From NCBI RefSeq assembly GCF_009873495.1, contig NZ_CP046703.1, positions 6,873,501 to 6,937,500 of the forward strand: 64,000 bases of DNA. Reading direction: 5' to 3'. The position numbers were made by a program, and so were the translations under genes. Positions within the stretch are counted from its first letter, which is position 1. Every line of letters starts with the position of its first letter. The stretch comes from Nostoc sp. ATCC 53789 (GTDB taxonomy: Bacteria > Cyanobacteriota > Cyanobacteriia > Cyanobacteriales > Nostocaceae). The notes under the pieces were generated by a model. The model did not search any database. It had not been told where the DNA came from and worked only from the letters and a program-made list of their open reading frames with translations. Shown piece after piece: positions 53,182-62,920 of this stretch.

Positions 53182-56100
53182 ATGCTTATTAACTCTGTCA
53201 TCTCTGATAATTTACAAATGACGATCATTCGTCATCCACTGATTGTTAACTCTGAGATTTTGCTTTCAGATGTGATTGCACTAATCAATGAAGCGCCAGT
53301 TAACTGTGATGACTTGCCAATCAAAGATACCAATTCTTTGACAAGCTCAAATAAAAACATAGATAACATCACATCTCAAGCTACTAGTTGTGTTTTAGTA
53401 ATAGAAAACTCCCAGTTGCAAGGGATAATTACGCAGCGAGATTTAATTAAGTTAACAGCACAAGGCAAAAATTTAGGGGGAATCAGTGTTGCGGAAGTAA
53501 TGACAAAAGAGTTAATCACACTGAAGTTAACAGATTTTAAAGATATTTTTACTGCGTTAAATTTGCTAAGGAAACATCAGATTTGCCATTTGCCTATTAT
53601 CGGAGAGCAAGGAGAATTAATTGGATTAGTTACTCCTGCTAGTCTGCTAGCAGTTTCGATTCAACAAGCCAGACTTTACAATTATGCACAAGTAAAACTT
53701 GCAGAACGACAAAGAATTGAGGCAGAATTGCGATTAGAGCGGAATTTTATTTCTGCAATTTTGAATTTAGCGGATGCTCTGGTTATTGTAGTAGATTTTC
53801 AGGGGAGAATTGTTCGTTTTAATCATACTTGCGAGCAAGCTACAGGTTATACATTTGATGAAGTGAAGGGAAAATTTGTTTGGGATATCCTGCTGTTACC
53901 TGAAATAACAGAATGTATCAAAGGTATTTTTAAAAATTTACCAAAGAGAGAATTTCCTCAACGTTACGAAACTTGTTTAGTTACTAAAGATAGCGATCGC
54001 CGCTTAATTTCGTGGTCAAATAAGGTTTTACTTAATAAAGATAATCAACTTGAGTATATCGTCTGTACAGGTATTGACATAACTGAGAGTCGAAAAGCAC
54101 AAGAGGAACTCCAACAGACTCGCAACTTTTTACAGTCGATGATTAATAATCTGCCTGTGGCAGTCTTTGTTAAAGATGCCAAACCAGAAACTTTTGGCAG
54201 ATTCAAGCTCTGGAATCATACCTGTGAAAACATTTTTGGTATTACAGCAGAGCAGGCTATTGGCAAAACAGATTACGAATTCTTCCCGAAAGAACAAGCA
54301 GACTTTTTCTGCCAAAAAGACTTAGAAACTATTGCTATCGGTGTACCTCAAGATATTCCTGAAGAACCTATTGACAGCTACAGTTTTGGCAGAAAAATTT
54401 TACACACGACTAAAATTCCTTTGTATGACAAAGACCAACAACCCGAATACTTATTGTGTATTTCCGAGGATATTACAGAATACAAACGAGCAGAAAAAAA
54501 TCTACAACAAGCAAAAGAGCAATTACAAACGGTTTTAGATGCAGTACCTGGGTTTGTTTCTTGGGTAAATTCCGATGGATATTATTTAGGGGTTAATCGC
54601 CATTTAGCTGAAAGTTTTAACTTGACTACCAATGCTTTTGTCGGTCAAGAATTGGGCTTTATGGAAAATAGCCCGCAATTTACAGAATTTATGCGTAAAT
54701 TTTTAGCTAGCCAAGATGTGGCAGATTCTAGCGTTATTGATGCCCAAATAAACGGCAAAATATGCAATTACTTGCTCGTCGCTCAAAAATATCAGTACAA
54801 CACAGCTGCGGTTGCAGTAGGAATTGATATTACAAAACGCAAACAAGCTGAAATAGCCTTACAAAGTTTAATTGAAAGTACTGCTTCTACCACTGGGCGT
54901 GATTTTTTCCCAGCATTAGTTGAGCATATTTCTTCTACTTTAGATGTCCCTCACACCTTAGTAACTGAGTTAATTGATGGGCAAGTTCACACTTTAGGAT
55001 TTTGGTCTGATGGGCAGTTACAATCCAATATTTCCTATAATCCAAAATCAACGCCTTGTGAAATTCTGCTCAACCAAGGATTTTACTACTGTCCTTCAGG
55101 AATTCAGCAACTTTTCCCCACTGCTGAAAGATGGGTGGCGATGCAAGCCGAAAGTTTTATGGGAGTTATTTTAAGTGATGATTTTGGTCAACCGATTGGC
55201 TCACTATGTATAGTAGATAAAAAGCCCATACCTGACCAGCATAAATTTGAGGGAATTCTCAAAGTATTTGCAGCCAGAGCCTCTGCTGAACTGCAACGGC
55301 AACGAGCACAAGAAGCTCTACAACAACTCAATCAAGATTTAGAGATCAGGGTTAAGCAACGCACTTTAGATTTACAAAAAAGTGAGGCAGAACTTAGAGC
55401 TATTTTTAATCAAGCAGCAGTGGGAATTAAATTAGAGACTTTAGATGGTCATTTTCTGAAAGTTAATCAGAACTTGTGTGAAATTTTAGGCTACAGCCAA
55501 GAAGAAGTCCTGAAGAAAAATTTTAAAGATATTACACATCCAGAGGATATACAAGCCCATCTCAATAGTTTACAACAACTAATAGCAGGAAAAGTAGAAA
55601 CATTTTCCATCGAGAAGCGCTATTTACATAAAAATGGTGATGTAATTTGGGTAAATCTAACGGTTTCTCTCATTCGAGATGGGGTTGGCAAACCTATTTA
55701 TGCGATCGGGGTAGTTAAAGATATACGCGAGCGAAAACAAGCTGAAGAAAATATTTTTAAAGCTTTAGAGAAGGAAAAAGAACTAAATGAGTTGAAATCT
55801 CGTTTCATTTCTATGACTTCCCACGAGTTCAGAACTCCTTTAGCTGTGATTGCTTCTTCTGCTGGAATATTAAACACTTTTAGTCATAAACTGGATGAAC
55901 AAAAAAAGCAGAAACATCTCCAATGTATTCAAACTTATGTTCAACATACAACTCAACTTTTAGATGATATTTTGCTAATTAATAAGGCTGAAGCTGGAAA
56001 ATTAGCATTTGAACCAACTTGTATTAAATTGATTAATTTTTGTCACTCTTTGGTAGAGGAAATTCAACTAAGTTCTCCCAACCATATCCTAACTTTCTGT

Positions 56101-56499
56101 CCCCATAACTTGGGTAATTCATCAACAGATGATAGCTTTATGGCTTGTATAGACAAGAAAATTTTGCGGCAAATACTGAGCAATTTGCTATCAAATTCTG
56201 TCAAATACTCACTACAAGGCAGTAATATTCAAATTGATTTATTACTCCAAGAGCAAAGCGCAGTTTTTCTAATTCAAGATGAAGGTATCGGTATTTTCCC
56301 AGAGGAACAGCAGAAATTATTTGAACCATTCTACCGAGCTAGTAATGTTGGTAATACGCCAGGAACTGGATTAGGTTTGGCAATAGTTAAGAAGTGTATA
56401 GACCTTCATCGAGGAAGAATTACCCTCGCTAGTCAGGTCGGAGTAGGTACGACATTTAGGGTAGAACTACCATTAATTATCAGCCATGTCCTCAATTGA
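53182..56499 (+). CDS. Sensor histidine kinase CBS-PAS-PAS-PAS-GAF-PAS-HisKA-HATPase
   Basis: 1105 residues, soluble. The N-terminal CBS pair (about 10-165) contains LQGIITQRDLIKLTAQGKNL and VMTKELITLKLTDF, with a non-conserved Ser/Asn-rich insert near 45-70. PAS domains lie at about 180-300, 315-435 and 440-550, GAF at 555-705, and PAS at 735-850. HisKA has His881 in MTSHEFRTPLAV, and HATPase (about 985-1100) has DEGIGIFPEEQ and GTGLGLAIVKK. The CBS pair suggests adenylate sensing; PAS ligands are unknown. It is followed by the REC-kinase at 56842 on the same strand, a likely partner. Confidence 0.92.
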   Translation: MLINSVISDNLQMTIIRHPLIVNSEILLSDVIALINEAPVNCDDLPIKDTNSLTSSNKNIDNITSQATSCVLVIENSQLQGIITQRDLIKLTAQGKNLGGISVAEVMTKELITLKLTDFKDIFTALNLLRKHQICHLPIIGEQGELIGLVTPASLLAVSIQQARLYNYAQVKLAERQRIEAELRLERNFISAILNLADALVIVVDFQGRIVRFNHTCEQATGYTFDEVKGKFVWDILLLPEITECIKGIFKNLPKREFPQRYETCLVTKDSDRRLISWSNKVLLNKDNQLEYIVCTGIDITESRKAQEELQQTRNFLQSMINNLPVAVFVKDAKPETFGRFKLWNHTCENIFGITAEQAIGKTDYEFFPKEQADFFCQKDLETIAIGVPQDIPEEPIDSYSFGRKILHTTKIPLYDKDQQPEYLLCISEDITEYKRAEKNLQQAKEQLQTVLDAVPGFVSWVNSDGYYLGVNRHLAESFNLTTNAFVGQELGFMENSPQFTEFMRKFLASQDVADSSVIDAQINGKICNYLLVAQKYQYNTAAVAVGIDITKRKQAEIALQSLIESTASTTGRDFFPALVEHISSTLDVPHTLVTELIDGQVHTLGFWSDGQLQSNISYNPKSTPCEILLNQGFYYCPSGIQQLFPTAERWVAMQAESFMGVILSDDFGQPIGSLCIVDKKPIPDQHKFEGILKVFAARASAELQRQRAQEALQQLNQDLEIRVKQRTLDLQKSEAELRAIFNQAAVGIKLETLDGHFLKVNQNLCEILGYSQEEVLKKNFKDITHPEDIQAHLNSLQQLIAGKVETFSIEKRYLHKNGDVIWVNLTVSLIRDGVGKPIYAIGVVKDIRERKQAEENIFKALEKEKELNELKSRFISMTSHEFRTPLAVIASSAGILNTFSHKLDEQKKQKHLQCIQTYVQHTTQLLDDILLINKAEAGKLAFEPTCIKLINFCHSLVEEIQLSSPNHILTFCPHNLGNSSTDDSFMACIDKKILRQILSNLLSNSVKYSLQGSNIQIDLLLQEQSAVFLIQDEGIGIFPEEQQKLFEPFYRASNVGNTPGTGLGLAIVKKCIDLHRGRITLASQVGVGTTFRVELPLIISHVLN

Positions 56500-56841
56500 A
56501 AGTCTTTGATGTGTTATTAGTAAATAATTTTAGGGAATAATAACTATGAGACATCGTTGAGAATCTAATATAGTTTACCAAATTGTCAAGTTGGAGAATC
56601 TGTTCTAGCAACTACATTTACAGACATAACAAAACACCATAAAATATCAAGATTATGCAAAAATTTAATTTTCTCAAGTCTAGCAAATAAGATGAAATTT
56701 ATCACAAGATTCATATTTCACTATAACTCAGATTTTTACTGTTAAATAAAGTTAAGCTTTCGATAGTGTGATGATTTTATCTAAATGAAACATCATTGCC
56801 CAAACTTAATAAGACCATATTGTTATATTTATGCTTGTTAG
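56500..56841. other. Gap between two kinase genes, no gene seen
   Basis: 342 nt, AT-rich; nothing recognisable beyond a probable promoter for the downstream kinase. Confidence 0.3.
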
Positions 56842-57933
56842 ATGAACACAATTTTAATCATAGAAGACGAACCTCAAGTTCGGGAAAATATTCAGGAGAT
56901 TTTACAGCTTTCTGATTTTGAAACTTTGATCGCTCCAAACGGTCAAGTTGGATTAGAAATTGCCAAAAACAAATTACCTGATTTAATTATTTGCGACATT
57001 ATGATGCCAGAGTTAGATGGTTTTAGCGTACTGTCTGCTCTGCGTCAAAACGAAGCAACTATCAATATACCTTTAATATTTGTCACTGCTAAAGCAGAGC
57101 GTTCAGATTTTCGTCAGGGCATGGATTATGGGGCTGATGATTATTTAACCAAACCATTTACTCCTGAAGAACTACTCAGCGCGATCGCTTCTCGTCTTGA
57201 AAAGCAAGCTTTGGTTGAGCGCCAAACTAAATCTAAACTAGACGAACTGAGAATGAATATTGCTCACTCATTACCTCACGAACTGAATACTCCTTTAAAT
57301 GGCATTCTTGGTATGTCACGGTTGTTAATTGAAAATTGTGACATCATGCCTAGCTCTGAAGAAGCCGAAATTGCGGAATTCATTTACACATCTGCTAATC
57401 GACTGAATACATTAGTTAAAAGATTTTTGTTATATAGTAATCTAGAGTTACTAGCCAAAAATCATGAAAAAGTTAGTCAGATTACAGAGAAAACAGATAA
57501 ATGTTTTGCTAAGAGAATTATTGATGAAATTGCTCTTAAAAAAATTATAGAAAATTCCAGAGAAAAAGATTTAAAGTTAGATATTCACGAAGTTACAGTA
57601 CAATTACCAGAAGAAAAATTGAGTATCATTATTGAAGAACTACTTGATAATTCTTTAAAATTTTCTTTTCCAGGCAACGAAATTCAAGTTATGAGTAAGA
57701 TAGAAGGTAGTAAATTTAATTTATATGTAATTGATAATGGCAAAGGGATGACAATTGAAGAGATTGCTAAAATTGGAGCTTTTGTGCAGTTTAATCGCAA
57801 GTCATGGGAGCAACAAGGCTCTGGTTTAGGTCTAGCTATTGTTCAGCATATAGTGAAGTTACATGGTGGTGAATTTACAATCGATAGCATTCCTGGGAAA
57901 GGAACTATTGTCAGCGTTAGTTTGCCTTGCTAG
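56842..57933 (+). CDS. REC-histidine kinase fusion (response-regulator-type sensor kinase)
   Basis: 363 residues. The receiver (3-120) has acceptor Asp in LIICDIMMPELDG and Lys in YLTKPFTP. The phosphoacceptor region has His146 in SLPHELNTPLNGILGM, where Asn replaces the usual Arg of HELRTPL, a variant seen in some cyanobacterial kinases. HATPase spans about 235-360 (ELLDNSLKFSFPG, DNGKGMTIEEIAK, GSGLGLAIVQHIV). It is cytoplasmic, with no sensor domain. It probably receives phosphate from the kinase at 53182. A terminator-like hairpin follows at 57991. Confidence 0.9.
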   Translation: MNTILIIEDEPQVRENIQEILQLSDFETLIAPNGQVGLEIAKNKLPDLIICDIMMPELDGFSVLSALRQNEATINIPLIFVTAKAERSDFRQGMDYGADDYLTKPFTPEELLSAIASRLEKQALVERQTKSKLDELRMNIAHSLPHELNTPLNGILGMSRLLIENCDIMPSSEEAEIAEFIYTSANRLNTLVKRFLLYSNLELLAKNHEKVSQITEKTDKCFAKRIIDEIALKKIIENSREKDLKLDIHEVTVQLPEEKLSIIIEELLDNSLKFSFPGNEIQVMSKIEGSKFNLYVIDNGKGMTIEEIAKIGAFVQFNRKSWEQQGSGLGLAIVQHIVKLHGGEFTIDSIPGKGTIVSVSLPC

Positions 57934-57990
57934 GGTGTTATCAATTGGATGGAATATAGACCTAAGCTCGACTTTATCCAAAATTAAAAA

Positions 57991-58025
57991 CTAGGTTTTC
58001 TTGATCAGGCAAAACCCTAGCTTTT
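57991..58025 (+). terminator. Rho-independent terminator
   Basis: CTAGGTTTT pairs with AAAACCCTAG (one bulge) and is followed by CTTTTTGG; it is 58 nt after the kinase stop. Confidence 0.65.
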
Positions 58026-58199
58026 TGGCAAATACTTTTTCCACATTAAAGATTATCGACGAAGATAAAAAAGTAAAACTACTGTCCCCTATACAGCAGT
58101 TTTCTTTTGTATGAACTATAAAGATCAGACTTTTAGCCACTTTGCTACTCATTTGCTACTCAAAACGGTAGCCTTAAAGAAATACACTATATTTTGGCT

Positions 58200-60422
58200 A
58201 TGTTGCCTAAACCGAAGAAATATTGGACACCCCAGCACTGGGCTAGTTGGAAACCCTTTGGTATCGGCGAACAGTACCCTAACAACTATTGGGAAGTATT
58301 TCGGGCAATCTGGCTGTCTCGTGACAAACTACCTTATGCGTGGAATATTCTTGACAAAGGTGTTTGTGATGGTTGCGCTCTTGGAACAACCGGGATGAAG
58401 GATTGGACTTTAGATGGCATTCATCTCTGCAATGTCCGGTTGCGGCTGTTGCGGATGAATACTATGCCAGCTTTTGACCCTGTGCTATTGGAGGATGTCT
58501 CGCAGTTACAAAAGCAAAAAAGTGTCCAATTACGCGACTTGGGAAGACTTCCTTTCCCGATGATGCGTCAACGAGGGGAAAAAGGCTTTCGCCGTATTAG
58601 CTGGGATGAAGCTTTAGGGGTAATTAGCGATCGCATTCGCACCACTACACCAGACCGCCTTAGTTTTTATATTACCAGTCGCGGAACTGTCAACGAAACT
58701 TATTATGCTACCCAAAAAGCTGTACGGGCAATGGGAAGCAATAATATTGATAATGCTGCCCGCATCTGCCATTCTCCCAGTACGGCGGGACTGAAAGCTG
58801 CTTTGGGTGCAGGGGCCACCACGTGTTCTTATAAAGACTGGATTGGTACTGATTTATTAGTCTTCATTGGTTCCAACGTTGCCAATAATCAGCCAGTCAC
58901 CGTTAAGTATCTCCATTACGCCAAAAAAGCTGGCACGAAAATTGTAGTCATTAACACTTACCGCGAACCAGGAATGGAGCGCTACTGGGTTCCCTCAATT
59001 GTGGAAAGTGCCGTTTTCGGTACAAAATTTGCCGAAGACTTCTTCTTAATCAACATGGGCGGGGATATAGCATTTTTGAATGGCACAATTAAATATATAA
59101 TTGCTAACAACTGGGTAGACCAGTCATTTATAGATTTACACACAGTTGGCTTTGCCGAACTCAAAACATCTTTAGAAAGCCAATCTTGGGAAGAATTAGA
59201 GCGGCTTTCTGGTACATCCCGTGAGCAAATGTACGCCTTTGCCAAAATGGTCAAAGAAGCCAACAAAGCCGTATTTGTTTGGAGTATGGGCATTACCCAG
59301 CATGAATGCGGCGAAGATAATGTGCGAAGTATTATCAACTTAGCTCTTACCAAAGGTTTTGTCGGTCGGGAAGGCTGCGGTTTAATGCCAATTCGCGGCC
59401 ACTCTGGGGTACAGGGTGGTGCAGAGATGGGCTGTTACGCCACAGTGTTTCCCGGTGGTAAACCCATTACCCCAGAAAATGCTGCCCAATTGAGTCAGCA
59501 TTGGGGCTTTGATGTGCCAGCAAGTAAAGGTTTAATTGCTCCAGAAATGATTAATGCCGCATATCAGGGGGAATTAGATGTGTTATTTTCCGTGGGAGGG
59601 AATTTTTTAGAAGTGCTGCCAGAACCAGATTATGTGGAAGCGGCACTGAAGAAAATACCGTTGCGGGTACATACGGATATTGTTCTCTCCAGCCAAATGT
59701 TGGTGGAACCTGCTGATACTGTGGTGCTTTTACCTGCGACGACTCGCTACGAAATACCAGGGGGAGTAACAGAAACTAATACTGAACGCCGGGTAATTTT
59801 CAGTCCAGAAATTCCAGGGCCGCGCATTGGAGAAGCGCGTCCAGAGTGGGAAGTTTTTCTAGAATTAGCAAGGCGCGTGCAACCAGATTTGGCAGATAAG
59901 CTGGCTTTTGCTGACACAGCTGCTATCCGTCAAGAAATTGCTCAAATTGTCCCCCAATATGCCGGGATTCAACACTTACAGCAGGCTGGCGATCAATTTC
60001 AGTATGGCGGGTCACATTTGTGCTTTGGTTGGAACTTCCCTACGCCCGACGGGAAGGCGCACTTTGGCGTATTATTGCCACGCCAAAGGGAATTACCAGA
60101 AGGTTATTTCTTAGTAGCAACGCGCCGAGGCAAGCAATTTAATAGTATGGTACAGGAACGTAAGGATGCAATTACTGGGGCGGTGCGAGAGGCAGTGCTA
60201 ATAAATGCTGCTGATGCGGCACTGTTGGATTTAAAAGATGGGGATAAGGTAATTCTTAAAAATGAGTTAAGTGAGTTGTTCTGTCAAGTTTATATTGCGC
60301 CAATTCAGTCAGGAAACTTGCAAGTCCATTGGCCAGAAGGAAATGTGCTACTAGATAAAAGTAAGCGATCGCTAGAAGGGGTTCCTGATTATAATGCGAT
60401 CGCACGGTTGGAAAAAATCTGA
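58200..60422 (+). CDS. Molybdopterin-dependent oxidoreductase (FdhA/YdeP-like)
   Basis: 740 residues from ATG 58200 (a TTG at 58194 lies two codons earlier). The N-terminal Cys motif (GVCDGCALGTTGMKD) suggests a partial or atypical Fe-S site. The molybdopterin-binding regions are visible: RISWDEALGVISDRI, SNNIDNAARICHSPS, DLLVFIGSNVANNQPV, KIVVINTYREPGMERYW, GVQGGAEMGCYATVFPGGKP; the C-terminal dinucleotide-binding part has EARPEW and QFNSMVQER. This is the YdeP-type 'oxidoreductase alpha (molybdopterin) subunit' family related to formate dehydrogenase. The substrate is not known. moaA in the window serves the same cofactor. Confidence 0.88.
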   Translation: MLPKPKKYWTPQHWASWKPFGIGEQYPNNYWEVFRAIWLSRDKLPYAWNILDKGVCDGCALGTTGMKDWTLDGIHLCNVRLRLLRMNTMPAFDPVLLEDVSQLQKQKSVQLRDLGRLPFPMMRQRGEKGFRRISWDEALGVISDRIRTTTPDRLSFYITSRGTVNETYYATQKAVRAMGSNNIDNAARICHSPSTAGLKAALGAGATTCSYKDWIGTDLLVFIGSNVANNQPVTVKYLHYAKKAGTKIVVINTYREPGMERYWVPSIVESAVFGTKFAEDFFLINMGGDIAFLNGTIKYIIANNWVDQSFIDLHTVGFAELKTSLESQSWEELERLSGTSREQMYAFAKMVKEANKAVFVWSMGITQHECGEDNVRSIINLALTKGFVGREGCGLMPIRGHSGVQGGAEMGCYATVFPGGKPITPENAAQLSQHWGFDVPASKGLIAPEMINAAYQGELDVLFSVGGNFLEVLPEPDYVEAALKKIPLRVHTDIVLSSQMLVEPADTVVLLPATTRYEIPGGVTETNTERRVIFSPEIPGPRIGEARPEWEVFLELARRVQPDLADKLAFADTAAIRQEIAQIVPQYAGIQHLQQAGDQFQYGGSHLCFGWNFPTPDGKAHFGVLLPRQRELPEGYFLVATRRGKQFNSMVQERKDAITGAVREAVLINAADAALLDLKDGDKVILKNELSELFCQVYIAPIQSGNLQVHWPEGNVLLDKSKRSLEGVPDYNAIARLEKI

Positions 60423-60550
60423 ATCAAGTCTGATTTTTTCAGCTTTAACATTTCCACCAGTAAATCCATTAACTTATATCCCAAAACCCCGTATGAAGAA
60501 TTACACAGCGATCGCATGAAAAACCCTCTCCTGAACTTAAAATTTCTAAG

Positions 60551-61264
60551 ATGGATATAAATGAACTTCTCAAATCTTATGCTGCTGGAGAAAGGAGCTT
60601 CCAAAGACTGAATCTGCAAGAAGCAGAATTAACAAATGTCAACCTCATAGGCGCAGATTTTAGCTATGCTGATTTACGTCAAACGCGACTTGGTAAAACT
60701 AATCTTAGCCAAGCTTGCTTACGGGAAGCAGACTTGAGTGAATCTATCCTTTGGGGTATAGATTTGAGTGAAGCAGACTTATATCGTGCTGTTCTCCGAG
60801 AAGCTGATTTAACGGGTGGAAAACTAGTCAATACACGCTTACAAGAAACAAATTTAATCAAAGCTAGTTTATGTGGTGCTAATTTGCATGGTGCAAACTT
60901 ATCTGGTTCTCTGTTATTTCAAGCAGACTTACGCCCCAGTTCTGACCAGCGTACAGATTTAGGATATGCAGTTTTGACTGGGGCAGATTTGAGTTATGCT
61001 GATCTCAGAGCCGTTTCCTTGCATCACGCCAACTTAAATAAAGCAAAATTATGTCGCGCTAATCTCTCTAAAACAATCCTGTGGGGTAACTTAGCGGCGG
61101 ATTTAAGTGGGGCTAGTCTACAAGGTGCTGACTTGAGCTATGCAAATCTAGATAGTACTATTTTGCGACAAGCAAATCTGCAAGGTGCTGACTTAACAGG
61201 GGCAATTCTTCTCAATGCCGATCTTCAGGGAGCAATCATGCCTGATGGCAAAGTTCATAATTGA
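60551..61264 (+). CDS. Pentapeptide-repeat protein
   Basis: 237 residues built almost wholly of A(D/N)LxX repeats from about residue 20 to the end (LQEAELTNVNLIGADFSYAD, LRQTRLGKTNLSQACLREAD and so on), forming a right-handed quadrilateral beta-helix. No signal peptide or membrane helix. Such proteins are abundant in cyanobacteria; a few inhibit gyrase, but most have no known role. A slight irregularity (LRPSSDQRTDLGYAV) interrupts the repeat near residue 130. It starts 128 nt after the molybdopterin oxidoreductase. Confidence 0.93.
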   Translation: MDINELLKSYAAGERSFQRLNLQEAELTNVNLIGADFSYADLRQTRLGKTNLSQACLREADLSESILWGIDLSEADLYRAVLREADLTGGKLVNTRLQETNLIKASLCGANLHGANLSGSLLFQADLRPSSDQRTDLGYAVLTGADLSYADLRAVSLHHANLNKAKLCRANLSKTILWGNLAADLSGASLQGADLSYANLDSTILRQANLQGADLTGAILLNADLQGAIMPDGKVHN

Positions 61265-61585
61265 GTTATTTGAGAGATGATAAAGTTGAGTTGTTTACAT
61301 CAATTCTACAAATATTTATTTGAGAAATATTATTACAACCTTGTTTAGCCAATATGGAAGTAGTTTATCTGCTAAACGCGATCACTAGAGTCAATAAAAA
61401 CTTTGGTAGTCTAGAAAATTCAGCCTATCCGCTACAGATTTACCAGATTCTTTTAGCTGGGGAAGTAAACAGCGTTTACTCAATAGCGATCGAACCTTAT
61501 GAATAAAAACACTCACCACTGGTTTTTGCCAATCAAGTCAAAGGCAAAATAGAAATATATTGGTGAATTTCAAGGGCGATGCCTA

Positions 61586-61637
61586 CTGCTGTAAACTACG
61601 CATTTTGTAGAATCATAAAATGCGTAGTTTACAGCAG
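61586..61637 (-). terminator. 21-bp perfect inverted repeat at the acsF 3' end
   Basis: Arms beginning CTGCTGTAAACTACGCATTT and their exact complement flank a 10-nt loop, 9 nt after the acsF stop. It is unusually long for a terminator and could also protect or process the 3' end. No gene lies in 61265-61646. Confidence 0.65.
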
Positions 61638-61646
61638 GAAGTGCCA

Positions 61647-62702
61647 TTAACGCACGGTTTTCCGTAAAGCTTCAGCATCAACGGGTTTAATCAGGTAAAC
61701 CAACAGTAGATTCCAAACAATTGCTGCAATCCAAGGTAGTTTGCGAATCAGCTTCACAACTTTGGGTACAGAACTGCTCTCAATCTCTGCAATTTTCATG
61801 TTGTAACCCGCACAGCGTTGCAGGCGTGGGAAAAACTTGGGATGTTCGGTATTCAACATTACAGGGAAAGCTCGGCCCGCAGTCTCATTAGTGTTACGAA
61901 CAACTTCGCGGTCAAATTCCGTCGCATCAAGTCCCAATGACGTGTAAAAACCAGCCCGTTCATGAACTGTCAAAGTGTGGGTAGCAAATACCGATAACAA
62001 GAAAAAGCGACTCCACAACCTAGCTTTCCAGTTGTTCCACAGTTGCGGTTGAGAACGTAAAAGCGCCTTGAATATATCCCCATGACGGTTTTCGTCCTGA
62101 CACCAACTCTCAAAATATTGAAAGATCGGGTAAAACTCGTTTTCTGGGTGCTTTTCTAGATGTCTGTAGATAATGATGTAACGCCAGTACCCGATTTTTT
62201 CTGATAAGTAAACGGTGTAAAGTACCCACTCAATTGGGAAAAACGTATAGGTGCGGGTTTTCGTAACATTGCCTAAATCCAGGGAGAGTTTAAAATCGCC
62301 CATTGCTTTGTTGAGAAATCCGGCATGGCGAGCTTCATCACGTGCCATCAGTTGAAATATTTCCGCTAGCAGTGGACTGCGATTTTCCAGCTTGCGGGAT
62401 AGTTCTTTGAATAGCAAGAAGCCAGAAAACTCAGAAATGCAAGAGCGTTCCAAATACTCAATAAATGCCTGTCTTGCTTCACCTTCAATGTGTTCCCAAG
62501 ATTGGTTAAACACCTCATCCCGAACAAAATGATGACGGTTGTAGTCTGTCCGCATTTCTGCCAGCATTGCCTTTAACTCCGTCTCCTGGGCAGACAAATC
62601 CAGGTTGGCGGCAGTTTCAAAATCTGTAGTGTAAAACCGGGGGGTAAGTACAGTTTCTTTGCTGGGGGTTTTAATTTCTGGCTTGGGTAGGGTATTAACC
62701 AT
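61647..62702 (-). CDS. acsF: Magnesium-protoporphyrin IX monomethyl ester oxidative cyclase
   Basis: AcsF (ChlE) forms the isocyclic ring of chlorophyll by an oxygen-dependent di-iron reaction. From ATG 62702 (MVNTLPKPEIKTPSKETV) the protein has 351 residues; a TTG at 62720 would add six. Iron-binding motifs are visible: EARHAGFLNKA and DENRHGDIF, with Glu residues in SCISEFSGFLLFKELSR. The C-terminus is hydrophobic (LPWIAAIVWNLLLVYLIKPV), fitting membrane attachment. It is divergent from a broken hemF (62921), another oxygen-dependent step in tetrapyrrole synthesis. The shared 218-nt region holds a palindrome (62774-62801). Confidence 0.96.
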   Translation of the reverse strand: MVNTLPKPEIKTPSKETVLTPRFYTTDFETAANLDLSAQETELKAMLAEMRTDYNRHHFVRDEVFNQSWEHIEGEARQAFIEYLERSCISEFSGFLLFKELSRKLENRSPLLAEIFQLMARDEARHAGFLNKAMGDFKLSLDLGNVTKTRTYTFFPIEWVLYTVYLSEKIGYWRYIIIYRHLEKHPENEFYPIFQYFESWCQDENRHGDIFKALLRSQPQLWNNWKARLWSRFFLLSVFATHTLTVHERAGFYTSLGLDATEFDREVVRNTNETAGRAFPVMLNTEHPKFFPRLQRCAGYNMKIAEIESSSVPKVVKLIRKLPWIAAIVWNLLLVYLIKPVDAEALRKTVR

Positions 62703-62773
62703 GTGTAATGCGGTAAGCAAGTAAATAGTTCTATAGTTATCAAGTTATAATAAATATGGTTCTTTTGCTAGAC

Positions 62774-62801
62774 CTCTTTACAATCCTTCAGTAAAAGAGG
62801 A
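62774..62801. promoter_or_regulatory. Palindrome in the acsF-hemF divergent region
   Basis: CCTCTTTAC pairs with GTAAAAGAGG (one bulge) across 9 nt. It is a candidate operator or cruciform between two divergent tetrapyrrole genes, 72 nt upstream of acsF. Confidence 0.35.
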
Positions 62802-62920
62802 AATGCCCTACAGACTAACCCGTGTATAAGTCCTAATTTTATTAAGTTTTGAAACTCCTCTAATTTTAACAACTAAATAACTATATAGATATTTACAGGA
62901 AAAATTTCAGAGGTTTTAAC

